DNA of 64,000 nucleotides from Diplosphaera chodatii (Eukaryota > Chlorophyta > Trebouxiophyceae > Prasiolales > Stichococcaceae), in assembly GCA_032358165.1 (NCBI GenBank), contig JAALGY010000039.1:248001-312000 (forward strand), read 5' to 3'. Both the position numbers and the translations under genes were made by a program. This document shows, piece after piece, positions 45,903 through 57,400 of the stretch (positions within the stretch are counted from its first letter, which is position 1; each line of letters begins with the position of its first letter). Below the pieces are notes generated by a model. That model saw only the letters and a list, made by a program, of their open reading frames with translations. It did no database searches and was not told the origin of the DNA.

Positions 45903-48900
45903 ATGGCGGGCAACGACAGCAACCGCTTCATGGATGCGGTGGCATGGGGCGGCAACGTGACCACCAGCGTGGCGATCATCTTCATCAACAAGATCCTCAT
46001 GAGCTCAACCGGCTATGGCTTCAGATACGGTGGGTTTGAAGGCCGTGGCGATGCTGTGCACTTACCCCGCTGCATCAAAGCCATATCACCGACCCTGCAT
46101 GGCCCTGGCCGAGGCTGCCTTCTGGCGCCAAGACAGCGACGGTCACGGCAGCTGACGGCCTCGGATTTCGTACTTGTCGTGCCAGCGCTCCAGCCTCGGG
46201 CATCAGCACCGTTGTCTGTGTCATATAGCATACGGACAGTGCGACAGCACGCCGCCGGCGCTGTGCGTCGCCCTGGGCAACACTTGGTCCCTGGGCCATC
46301 ACCTTGGTGCAATTTGACCGGCCATAAACCTGCATGACAGACAGCACCGGCTAGGGCAGCTCAGTCCGCGGCATGGTGCCTCAGTCGAGCTCTCGTGCTG
46401 CAGTCAAGCGTCCGCCGAGGGTGCTCGGGCGGCAAAAGCGTGGCAGGCGCCATGCTGCGGCGGTTGCAACCGCTGCAGCAGGCTATGCCTGCAGAACTTC
46501 AGCGGCAGATGCACTGAGCGCTGATCTTTGACTGCCGTGCAGCCACGACGCTCTGTGCAGCACACTACCTGGCGTGCTCAGCCAGCATATACCTGTCGCA
46601 GACCATGGGCTACGTCAAAAAGGTCGCCCTGCCGGTGCAAGGTGAGCACTGCGCAGATGCACTGTGCGTTGATGACCATAGCTTGCACAGCTCTGCATAG
46701 GACGGTGCACATACCTGCACCGCTGGGCGGTCGGACCGCTGACGCTGGTGGTGTCTACCCTGCAGACCTGATCCTGTTCACAGCCACAGCTAACACTTCC
46801 ATTGTGACGCTGAACTTGTCACTGCTGCTCAATAAAGTCGGCTTCTACCAGGTGTGCTGGCAGCGCGGTGCTTTTGCATGCGCGTTGTGCCTAGCATGGG
46901 CGTTGTGCCATACAGCTACAAAACTCCCTGAATGCTCGAGTGTCCTCGTATACGTCTGGGAGGCGCTTCATATCAATGGCGCTCAGCCGATGTTTCCGCC
47001 CCTGCCACAGATTGCAAAGCTGCTCATCATCCCCTTCGTGTGCCTGGTGGAGCACTTCTGGCTGGGCAAGCAGTTCTCGGTGCGCGTCATCATGTCAGTC
47101 GTCACCGTCGTCCTGGGCGTCGGCGTTGTGTGAGTTTTCTGTTGTCATCACCCTGGCTTCCTCAGACACTTGTGTCCAAGCTCATCTCCTCTTGACGTGC
47201 CGTGCTTTCTGCTGCTGCGTACTCCCAGCAGCGCTGCAGTGCACGCGCACTGAAGCAGCGCTCTCCGCTGCCTGTCAGGAGCGGCCAAACCACGAGACGC
47301 TGAGCTCCTGCCGAGTTGGTGCTTCAATTAGGAGGTTGATTGCCCAAGCATGGTGGCGTGTGCACCCGCAGGACGGTGTCGGACTTTGCGTGGGGGGACA
47401 ACATGCTGGGGCTCGTAGTGGCGGCGCTGTCCGTCGTCTCCAGCGGCATGCAGCAGATCTTCTGCCGCTCCATGCAGCAGAAGCACAAGCTGTCCAGCCA
47501 CGAGCTGCTGTCCAACACCGCGCCCGCGCAGGCACGCTCAGGGTTTGAGTTTCATGCATGCCCATTGCTGCAAGCCTCCAGGTCTTTGCCGTCTACCATC
47601 ATACGACTGAGGGTCTTCAAGAATGTCAAGGCTGGTTTGTCCGAGGCCTGCGGGAGTGAAGAGTGGGAAATGGCCAAGGCCGCCACCGTGTCACAGAGCA
47701 CCCAGACCTACTGTCGAGCATGCAGAGTCCGAGCTCATGCGCCATCATCCTGCTGCAGGGCTGGTCGCTGCTGCTGATCGGGCCGTTCCTGGACTACTAC
47801 GTGGTGGACGCCTGGGTGCTGGACTACGACTGGCGCACCGCCGCCGCAATCGCCTTTGGCGCCTCCTGCGCCCTGGCGGTGCTCGTCAACCTCAGCCAGT
47901 TCATGTGCCTGGGCCGCTTCACCGCCGTGTCCTACCAGGTGAGCACCCTCAGTCTGCCTTGACGGTTTGCAGACTAGAAGTCACCAGACGGCAGCGTGCC
48001 CCGGTGGTGCTAGTCAGTGTCAGCCAGTCCATGTGCCAGGGCCGCTTCAGCTGCAATGACGGATCAGGTCACTCTTGCAGCAGCGGTGACAGGAGGTCAG
48101 CAGGCAGTTGATGACAGGCAGCATCTGCTGTGCATGTGGGCGGTGCCTGTGCCGACTGCAGCAGCCTCGTGCGTGGGTGCCCGCGGCCGGATTGGATGCC
48201 TTCAGACTAGTGCTTGAGAACTGCAGACCTCACCGTTCCCAACAGTTTTTCCCTTCCCGCTGGGAGGTCTGTCGATCTCAGCCGAAGTTATATGCCGACG
48301 CTGCAGAGTAGCGCCAAGCTTCCTGAGCATGCAACTCGCCAGGCTTTGTCGGTTGCCTGCTCCGGGAGCTGATCGGTCCTGCAGTCTTTGTCCGCCGTGA
48401 TTATGCCAACGGCTGCCAGAGTCCTGTGCAACGCCATCAGCGTCGCTGAGTTTTCGACAATGCCATCTGCTGCTTCCTTGCGGTTCAAGTGATTGGAAGA
48501 CTTCCAGACCTGGGCCTGCCCACGACGCGGGCCAGCATCACACAACCTTTCAGCGCCCTGCCCAGTGCTGCAAAATGGTGCGACTTCCCTTTGCAGGTGC
48601 TGGGCCACAGCAAGACGATCTTGGTGCTGCTGGGCGGCTGGCTGTTCCTGGGCGACGTCATCAGCGGGCGCCAGTTTGCGGGCATGGTGCTGGCCGTCAT
48701 GGGCATGGTCGCCTACGGCGTCGCCTCCTCCCAGTGCGTCCCAAGCACCCATGCCCCCATCTCTTGCTGGCTCCTGTCGTGCCATCAAGACTGTGGCAGC
48801 CGTGCTGCTGCGGTGGCTGGGTATGGTCGTGCTTTCGGGGGCAGCTGTTGGGCCATACTCCCAGATCTGTGACTGTTGGGCAGCAAAGCTGCACCGTCCC

Positions 48901-49507
48901 CACAGGCGGCAACCCACCATCAGCCAGGCATCATGCATCTCGTGCATTTAGTAATCAGAGGAGCCCTGCACAGGGAGTCGGCTGCAAAGGCACTGCTGGA
49001 TGTGGACAAAAAGACCACGCCAGCCAAGGCGGGCCCCGGCAAGGGGGACCCGGCCGACGAGGAGGCGGCGCTGCTGCCGCAGGGCAGCGGCTCCCCGCCA
49101 CGCTAGGGTCCGCACACCTGTCAGTCCCCTGCACCAAGTGCGCGACGCACCAGGGGTGCTAATGATGCATGTGGCTGCTGCGCAGGGCCGGAGTTCACCG
49201 CGGGCTCGGCCCTGGCGCAGCGGCAGCCTCATCCTGGGGTGCAATGGCCCCACCGAGAGACCACACCATGTTCTGGATCCAAGTGGGCTGACTCCGCTGT
49301 GCCTTGCTGTGCAGGGACAGCGCAGCGGCGGCAGCTGCAAAGAAGGCGGCGGCCGACGTGGAGGAGGCGCCGCTGCTGAAGGAGGGCGACTTTGCGGCCG
49401 CCGTCAACGGCAGCCGGCTGGTGCCGGACACCAACGGCGGCCTGCGCTCTGGCAGCAGCGGCGACCTCAAGGCGCAGCAGCAGATCTTCAAGCGGGAAAG
49501 CGTCTGA
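45903..49507 (+). CDS. Nucleotide-sugar transporter, KT/TPT family, alternative C-termini
   Basis: Exons 45903-46029, 46543-46641, 46766-46851, 47011-47129, 47372-47531, 47759-47938 and 48597-48733, followed by either last exon 48974-49106 (346 aa in total) or 49315-49507 (366 aa). Intron 5 starts with GC. Recognisable blocks are GGNVTTSVAIIFINKILMSS, NLSLLLNKVGFYQ, SNTAPAQGWSLLLIGP, LSQFMCLGRFTAVSYQ and VLGHSKTILVLLGGWLF, the order of plant Golgi UDP-galactose/rhamnose (URGT) and UDP-uronic acid transporters. About ten membrane helices are expected. Substrate cannot be told from sequence. Both last exons enter in phase 2 and encode Ala/Lys-rich acidic tails. Confidence 0.88.
47878..48070 (+). 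repeat. Decayed duplication of exon 6 end
   Basis: The end of exon 6 (from 47,878 to the donor at 47,939) recurs degenerate at 48,006-48,070, period 128 bases, again ending in CAG|GT. It lies inside intron 6 and its frame differs. Confidence 0.65.
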
Positions 49508-50389
49508 GGCCGCTGCGCTGGTGGCGGCCCTGCAGCGGCCAGCTCGTGTGGTGGCGGAGGCGCAGGGGGCATACAGTGGCCGGGTGCACTGTAAGACTCG
49601 CCAAGGAGTGCAGAGTTGGACCTGCCATGCCAGGATCAGTCAGCAGCAGGCGGCTTGCCACAGTATGGCAGCTGCTATCAATTTCACTGTGCAGCCTGGT
49701 GGGAACCAGGGTCGCACCAGCACTCAGCGTCGGTTGCCGCTAGGCCAGCCGAGGCATGCGTTCATGACTGACTTGCAGGGTTGTGCTGCTTATTGCGGGG
49801 GTTATCGCACGGGGCCACCGATGCTTTTTCACACGAGCACCCTGAGAACTAAACCGTTTCAAATTGTACTGAAACCGGGTAGCTCTGACCAGGTTGTTGC
49901 CATCAACAGTGTATGCAGTGCTCTGTCAGTCGCTCACGTATCACTTCATCACACGAATGTAAGGCTGACATCCGCAGTGGAGCAATAGGCTGGCGTTTGC
50001 AGGCACAGCAGTGTCGCTATTGCCAAGCAGTCTGGGGCCTGCCAGGCTGGCAGGCCCCTCGCTGCATGTCGAGGGCAGCCACGACAGCCAACACAATGCC
50101 AATGTGCAGGTTGCAATGTGCAGTGCGCTACACCTGAACGCGCTGCTTTTCATTTAGTCCTCGTCTCACCTGCTGATGCAACAGATCGACGCAGTATTGC
50201 GTGGACAACGACGGGTTTTGTGCACTTGCATGCTGGGGATCCCCTCCAATAGCGTTGTGAAGCGTACAATTTAGACCGCATCACCTGCACATCAGCAGAC
50301 ACAGCCATCCAATCAATATTCTCAATCACTCTGATAGCATGACCTGATTTGGAATACATCCAAGTATGCAGGTGGCATAGGAACAGCAA
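49508..50389. other. Intergenic region
   Basis: It holds the 3' end of the sugar transporter and the upstream region of the DUF4336 gene. No other gene is supported. Confidence 0.5.
49590..49594 (+). other. TGTAA poly(A)-type signal
   Basis: A TGTAA pentamer, the usual poly(A) signal of chlorophyte algae, lies 83 bases after the stop of the second alternative last exon. None is obvious between the two last exons. Confidence 0.45.
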
Positions 50390-53300
50390 ATGCATGATAT
50401 AGATCTGAGAGGCTGCTTGGCATCACGTTGCAGTACAGCTGGGGTCCCATCTGCTTTGAGAACCAGCGTGACCATGCGCAGCATGACTGTCAGGCAGCAA
50501 GCAGGGCCGTGCCCCATCAGACAGCTGCAGGCAGCGCAATTCAGAGTGGTGCGCAAACCTCAGCATCAGCGACAAAGATGCATCACAATCGCAGCGCTGA
50601 GGCTATGGCCCACCAGCAGCGACAAAGGCAGCGGGGACGCAGCAAAGCTTCCGCCGAGCAGGACAGTCAAGATGCGGAAAGCAGCATCGCAGCCTGCCAG
50701 GCAGTCACCAGCGGGCGCGACGAAGCACCGGCCGGGCACAACCAAGCAGCAGGCGCGGAAGGAGCAGCAGGAGCGGCAGCAGGATGCAGACGAGAGCAGC
50801 GCCGGGAGGTGGTACAGCCTGCTGACAGGCTTCCCCTTTCCGGTAGGTGTCTAAAAGCTAAATGCGAAACGGGTGCATTATGTAAACCCATGCATCTGCG
50901 TGTGTGAAGAGTGCGCTGGATTGCAGCGGATACATCAACTGCATGCACCTGACCGCAGCAGCCAGCTGCTGACCCTATCTGCTCATGCCTCTGTAGCTGG
51001 GGCCCTTCTTCACACGGAGGACAGTCCGAACGGAGGTGCGCCCGGCGTTGTCACATGCAGTTGGGCAGTGGCTACTCAACCATCAGAGCTGAAGCGCTAG
51101 CACAGGACCCTGCTTCTGCTGCTGACGCCCTGACATCACCAAGCGCATGGGAGCTGCAGGTCGTCAAGGGCCAAGTCTGGTGCTTCCAGCAGCCACAGAA
51201 CCTGGCGGGCAGCAATGTGCACACCAATGTGCGCATGACAGCCGTAAAGCTGCGATCGGGCGGCCTGATGATCTACGCACCCATCGCAGCCACCAAGTGA
51301 GTGCTGCTGCAACAAGTGTGCAATGCTGCTAGCGTAGGTGGTACCTATGCCATCATTTCATGTATCTGCCAGATGGCGGGACGCTGATAGCCATTAGGCG
51401 GGCAAGGGCATAGCTACCGTCATTTCGCCATGCAGTTAGGGTCATGCCTTCGCAGCAGCAGCGAGAGCATGTGCAACGAACTGGCAGGGCGGTCTGTTGA
51501 TGTGCAAAAACCCCTCGCCGCCATGGGGTGTGAAGTGTTCTGCCTGCCGCCTGTGCATAGGCATGCATCGTATGTCTATGGGGCTGTGCTGAAGATACCT
51601 CTCACTCAGTGGCAGACTGCACCATTTGGGAACCTTAAGCACCTTTACCATAGCTGATACCACGACTATGCACAAAACGCCTCTGCAGTTGCTGCACGAT
51701 GCCATTTGCCTATTTTATTCTGCACGAGCTGGTGCTCGTCCAACTGTTTGCCCGATCGCGCTCACAGAGTCTTTCCTGCTGTCTCCAGGGAGTGCATACG
51801 GCTGGTCAACGAGCTTGGCCTGCCGGTGGAGGTCATCATGCTGCCGTCCTTCGCCTACGAGCACAAGGTGTTTGTGGGCCCCTTCAGCCGCCGCTACCCC
51901 AAGGCGCAGGTCGGTGCACACCCAGTATCAAGGCTGCCGTTGATAAACCCCTTGCAAGTTGCGACTACTGTGAATGCAAGGGAAGCTGTTTCAGCACTTG
52001 TTGCAAAGCGCCTCCCAGCAGGCTTCCTCGTGTGCCCAGCTCACCAGCTCAACATTCCTTGACACTGTTCTTGAGGCATGCAGATCTATGTGGCGCCGGA
52101 GCAGTGGTCCTTCCCGCTGCGGCTGCCGCTGCCGTTCTTCGGCATCTTCCGCGCCACCAGCATCCGCGCGGGCGAGCGGTACCCCTGGAGCGCAGACTTC
52201 GACCACCGGGTGCTCACCATCAACATCAGCAAAGGTTCGGCCTTTGCGCACATTGGGCTGCTGGCTGCGTACCTCAATCCTGCTGACACAGACTCATGCT
52301 ACATGGCAGACTCGTGCAAGCAGGATGGCTCGGCCATGCGACTTTTCTCATGCCATCAAGAGTGGAGTCTAGAGTCATCAACAGCAGCATGCCCGCACTG
52401 CAGCACGCAATGGATGGGGTGGCTTCCGCCCTTCCTTGCTACCACTCGCAATCCCACTATTGAGCATGTTTCAATTGCTCATTACAGGGGTGGGGCCTTA
52501 CTCAGAGGTGGCGCTATTTCACCGCGCCACCCGCACGCTGCTGCTGGTAGATGCGGCTGTGGCGGTGCCCAAGCAGCCGCCGCCCGTCATCCCCAAGTGG
52601 GCGCTGGCCGACGCGGGCGACAGCAGCAACCTCGCCGTGCGCCTCCTGTACGGCGACGCCAGCGAGAAGGTGGGACGCGCAGCCGCTCTGGCTGACTGGC
52701 AGCGTCAGCATGCCGGCTGATGCTGCAGTGTGGATGCTGCACCTGGTGTGTGCAAAGGGTTATCCAGGGAATCAACGTGTGATGGCATTGCACTGCAGAG
52801 GCAGCAGCTGGAGAGCGCAGCGGATGAGGGCGTTGCGTCCGAGGAGGCTCGCAGGGAGCGTATAGGTGCGCTCCTGAGTAGTCTACCCTTGCGAAGCTCC
52901 CGGGCACACAAATGTGTTGTTTGGGAAGCTGGCAGCCTGCAGAGCTGCACGGCGCCTGTCATGTGGGGCAAGGCATTGCGGGCATGCAGGCTGGATCCGG
53001 ATGCGCCTGCAAGTGCCATTGTTTGCGCCCGCCAACCCCTCCTCAACATGTGCGCAGGCTGGATGCGGATGTGCCTGCAAGTGCTGTTCTTCGCGCCCGT
53101 CAACCTGCTGGAGCCCGAGGAGTCCTTCCGCCGCTTCGCAGGCCGCCTCATCGTGTCGCCCGTCGTGCGCGTGCTGGTGTTCAGCAAGGTGCGCGTCCAG
53201 CCCATGTCTCCATGACGCACTTTGGGTTTCACAGCATCTGTATGTACACACATGGAGGCGTCGACTTTCGACACGACAGGGAACCCCCATCTCCGTATGC

Positions 53301-54085
53301 TGGCAAAGCTGCGTGCTGGCAAGGTGCAGCTGCGTATTTTGAGGGGCAAACAAGCATACGGTGCCGGTGGGTCCCAACATGAGGACCTTGCAGCTTGCGC
53401 CGAGTGCGCCTGTTGTGCCGAGCGCAGGCGGCTGCTGAGGTGGCGGCGTGGGTGGACGACATGGCAGGTAGCTGGCGCTTCAAGCAGATCATCCCCTGCC
53501 ACTTCGATGCGCCCATCGCCGCCGGGCCCGCAGACCTGAGGCAAGAGCCCTCTTGCCACTTCTTCCCATGCCGGCTTTCCATGTGCCACGCTCGGATACT
53601 ACCAAAATACAGTCGTCACGCAAACGCTCCAATCATACAGGGCAGGCAAGTCAGAGCCCTCAGATTGCAGGGCGGCATTTGCGTGGGCGTTTGAGGCGGC
53701 GGGCAAAGCGCCGCCGAGCGCGCCGCTGCTGGACCGCCTCAGCAACATACTGACCTTCGGGAGGGGCCCAGCCGCAGCAGCCAAGGTAGGAGCATGTCCT
53801 ATCACCAGGTCTTTCATGAGGTGCAGCCGGCAGTGCCTTCAGTTCGTTGCCTGCTCTGCGGCAGCTGCGTCAGTGGCATGTCCGCCGCACTGCTTGTGCA
53901 ACCACCTGCCGCTGAGTGCGGGCATGGCGACCTTGCGTTCGGCTGCCAGCGGCTGCCACCGATGCGGTGCAGTGCATCATAGCACGCCTCCAGCCATCCA
54001 GCGCGGGGTCCCGAAGCAATGCCTTGGGCGCAGCCAGCAGCCTCAGCACGAACTCTCCTGTGTGTCATCATGCTCAGCTGGTTAG
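50390..54085 (+). CDS. DUF4336 family protein, probably plastid-targeted
   Basis: Exons 50390-50842, 50997-51035 (a 39-base microexon), 51160-51296, 51789-51909, 52084-52234, 52488-52669, 52799-52865, 53058-53188, 53428-53540 and 53671 onward. The frame runs to a TAG at 54,083, but a good donor (AAG|GTAGGA at 53,788) suggests another unseen last exon. Intron 9 starts with GC. Family blocks are GRWYSLLTGFPFP, LGPFFTRRTVRTE, YAPIAATKECIRLVNELG, FAYEHKVFVGPFSRRYPKAQ, YVAPEQWSFPL and IVSPVVRVLVF. The N-terminus is Arg/Gln/Ser-rich, like a transit peptide; Met at 50,474 is an alternative start. DUF4336 proteins are common in cyanobacteria and plastids; the function is not established. Exon 3 could start at 51,106 instead. 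Confidence 0.85.
52986..53104 (+). repeat. Tandem duplication of exon 8 start
   Basis: The acceptor plus the first 50 bases of exon 8 (53,054-53,104) has an upstream twin at 52,986-53,036, period 68 bases. Both contain gcag followed by gctggat; only the right copy leads into the full exon. Confidence 0.75.
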
Positions 54086-54402
54086 AGCGCTGGAGCAGGG
54101 CAGCAATTGGCGGCACCAAGCAGGAGACGTAAACATGTATATGTATCACATCATACAAACCCTTATAGTGATACCAGTTTGATTCGAGATGGCTGGGGCG
54201 CCGGAGGAGGGCTGCAGCTGGCAGCACCGAGCCAGGGGACGTGAATATCAATCATGTTACACACACAAACCCTGAATAACGAAATCATTTTCATTCCAGA
54301 TGGCTGGGGCGCCGGAGGAGGGCGGCAACTGGCGGCGTCAAGCCAGGGGACATAGATATGTATCATGACACAACCCTAATCTAAATACCATTTCCGTCCT
54401 AG
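54086..54402 (+). repeat. Upstream tandem copies of glycosyltransferase exon 1
   Basis: The segment starting atggctggggcgccggagga occurs at 54,189, 54,300 and 54,403 (periods 111 and 103), with a decayed fourth copy from about 54,086. The first two copies open short frames ending at TGA after 29 and 22 codons, and each is preceded by an AG and followed by GT-type sites. Confidence 0.8.
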
Positions 54403-57400
54403 ATGGCTGGGGCGCCGGAGGAGGGCGGCAACCGGCCCGGGGGCGGCGGCACCAAGCCCGGGGACATATTCGACGCCGATGACCTGAAGGCGCTCCAGGC
54501 AAGACGGACGATCATTGTCGCACATCACCTCCCACCCTGTCTGGCGTCTGGTGCTGAGATCCGTGCACCTTGCGCAAGCTGTGCCACTTCCCTGATAAAA
54601 GGGGGCCTGTGCCGGTGTGCTTAGGCTGCAACTGGCGGCGTGCGCGCTGTTGCCAGCCGCACCCTGTCAGTTGTGAGCCCTGTCAACAGGCAGTAACCAG
54701 CATGCGCTTTGGCATGCAGACGCTCTCCAGTGCGCTCCGGAAAGCCGGTGTCACGATTGAAGACCCCTGAGAGCAGCGCTCCCCAGCACCGGTCGCTGCA
54801 ACAGGCGGAAATGCTGTCAGTGCTGCGCGTCAAACAGCTTGCAACTGCGGGGACAGCAGAGGCTACTGGCAGCTTCTGAGGCATCTAGACAGCTGTGGTC
54901 CAGCATAGCGGCGCCATACTTCAGCCCAGCTGCAGCGGGGTTGGGATGTCACAGGATCAAAACGGTGGGGGCGGGCGTGCCTCTGACAGCTGCGGTGGAT
55001 GGTCAGCAAGCGGGCTGGTCTCTTACAGACTTCGTCGCGAATGCAGCAGAGCAGATTTCGCTTATGTCATGCAAAGCATCTTTGATCTTCGATGATCAGT
55101 ACAGACTGCCCAGTGAATGTGGCCATTCTTGCGGCCGCGGCTAGCTGGCTGATGCCTGTCACATTGAGAGATATTTAGGATGTGTGGCATGACCTGCTGC
55201 CGAGCCAACGTTGCTGCAAAGCTGTGAGGGGGATCATCAGGCGGTGACAACTGAGCACAACAGTGCAATTTGTTCCTCAGTTGCACAAACCCGTGCGCAT
55301 GAGTACGTGCATGCAGCATGAAGGCAACTAACCTGCCCATGATAAATTTGTCCAGCTTGTCAACTTGCGAGTGGATACGGTAATGTCCACCAAATTCTCG
55401 CGCACAAGTATGACATGTCAATGTTGCCCAGCACCATCTTGCCCGTACAGCAGCTACTGAATGCTGTAGCCTCAACAGCTGTCCTGCAAAGGGGTTTAGC
55501 ACGCATCATTCTTTGGTGCGTTGTACCCGCTGAATAGTACGCACTCTCGGCCCGTCAGGCGCACATGCGCTGTGTACGTAGGCTTGCGCGGATCTTGAGA
55601 GCCTGTGCAAGTCCGTCGGGGTGCATATCGCCTCTCAGGGCTCAGGGATCCAGCGAGGGGCATGCTGATGCAGTGACATTACATTCTGTCCCATCCCCAG
55701 CGGCGGCGTCATGGCGAGATCGGAAGCATCTGCATGATCTACTGATTGTCCCTGGTGCATATGACATCCTGTTGGTCGAGTCTCCCCCGGCCTTAGCGTT
55801 GCGTTGAGGAGAGCTTGTGGTGCCAGGGCACCTCTGTCCGTAGATCTGACAGCCGCGTAAGTCAGCACCCCTCACCGGCAGCGAGGAAGACGGAGCCGCA
55901 GGGAGAGTGCAGAGCGCGGACGCATGCTGGACCGCAGCTGCTGGGTGCGGTGCAGAGTGCACCACTGAGGAGGCGGCTCAGCAGGGGCTCACCAGCAGGC
56001 TTCACCGCAGACAGCCCCCGGTGGACCCGACGACAGAGCGCAGGGCGCCCACGTGAGCGGTTCGGCAGCGCACATGGCGCCGTAGCACTAGTGGCAGAAC
56101 ACCTGCAGGGCCGCAGCGGCGGCCAGCGTGGCCAGGGGCTGCAGCTGCCTGTGGCCACCGCTGTACTGGTGGTAGCACGTCATGATCGCACCAGAGAGGG
56201 CGAACCGCAAGGTAGGGGGGACGCATCTTATTGTTGGTTCTCCTGCACCCATGCGCGCATGTTCTGCATTGTGTCATATGTCAGCAGGCTGATGCTTCAG
56301 TGGCAGAAGGCGGGCTAACAGGCGTCGTTCGTGCTGCTGCAGGCGAGGCGGCTGTGCGCCGACAACAGGGCGGCGGTGTTTGGGCTGGCGGGCGCAGTGC
56401 TAGTGGGTTTCGCGCTGTGGCGGACCGGCCTGCTGCAGGATTCCCGCGGCAGCGCCACGCAGCGGCAGCGGGCGCCCCTCGCCGATGCGACAGCACTCGT
56501 TGAGGGCGGAGGTGCGACACCCAGATCACATTTTACATCCGGAGTACACAGCTCTTGACATCAAATGCATGCCACGGCAAAGAGCCGGCCCATGTGGTGT
56601 GCTGTCACACAGGGATCCTTATGAGACGGTTGGCAAGGTGACCGCCCACCATGCGCTCGTAGCACAGCACAGCCGAGCTAATCGTCAGTGGCGCAGGTGC
56701 CTTTGACCCCGTCCGCTGCGGCAGCATTGGGCCCGACGGCTGGCACCTGAAGTACGCGGAGCTGCACCGGCGCATCCTGGCGGGCGAGGCCCCGCAGCGG
56801 TACATCGTGGCACAGGTGGGGACACCTTTTTCATTTGCAGTGGGTGAGGGTTCAGTGGGCCTGGAATCTAGTTGGCATCAGTGTTTCCTGGCGGGCGAGG
56901 CCCCGCAGCGGTGCATCGTGGCGCAGGTGGGGACGTAGGTCCTCAGCGTAAGTATGGCAGCTGTGGAATGACACAGCTCCCCTGGCACATGCTTCAGGAA
57001 GCGGCGCAGCCCTGGCGGTCTGGGATGCAGACGTCTATGGAGTCGTTGCCTGCATCATGCCTGGCAGCATGTGAGGGGGTCAGGCTAGAAAGCGAATTGG
57101 TGGCTGCCTGCAGCCGCCTGTGTAGACAGTGCAAATGCAGGCTGCTAGTCCCACTGATCCAAACCCTGGACATATGTCGCTGCAGGGCTGGGAGGGGCTG
57201 GCGGACTCCATAGTGGGCGCCGTCACCGTGTTCTGGATGGCGGTGCTCACCGACCGCGCCTTCCAGATGACGCCCACCAACTGGCACGGCAACAGCGTCA
57301 GGTGCGCCCCAAACTCTGCAACCCTACCACCAGCAACGCTGCCACTGTGTTTTGTGTTGACCTCGTTGCTCTGGAGCGCAGCATGCTCGAGCATGTGACT

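Noticed and set aside
54060..54140. tRNA gene suggested by gctcagctggttagagcg
   Set aside because: Only a D-arm-like box is present. No matching acceptor stem or T-arm lies at the required distance.
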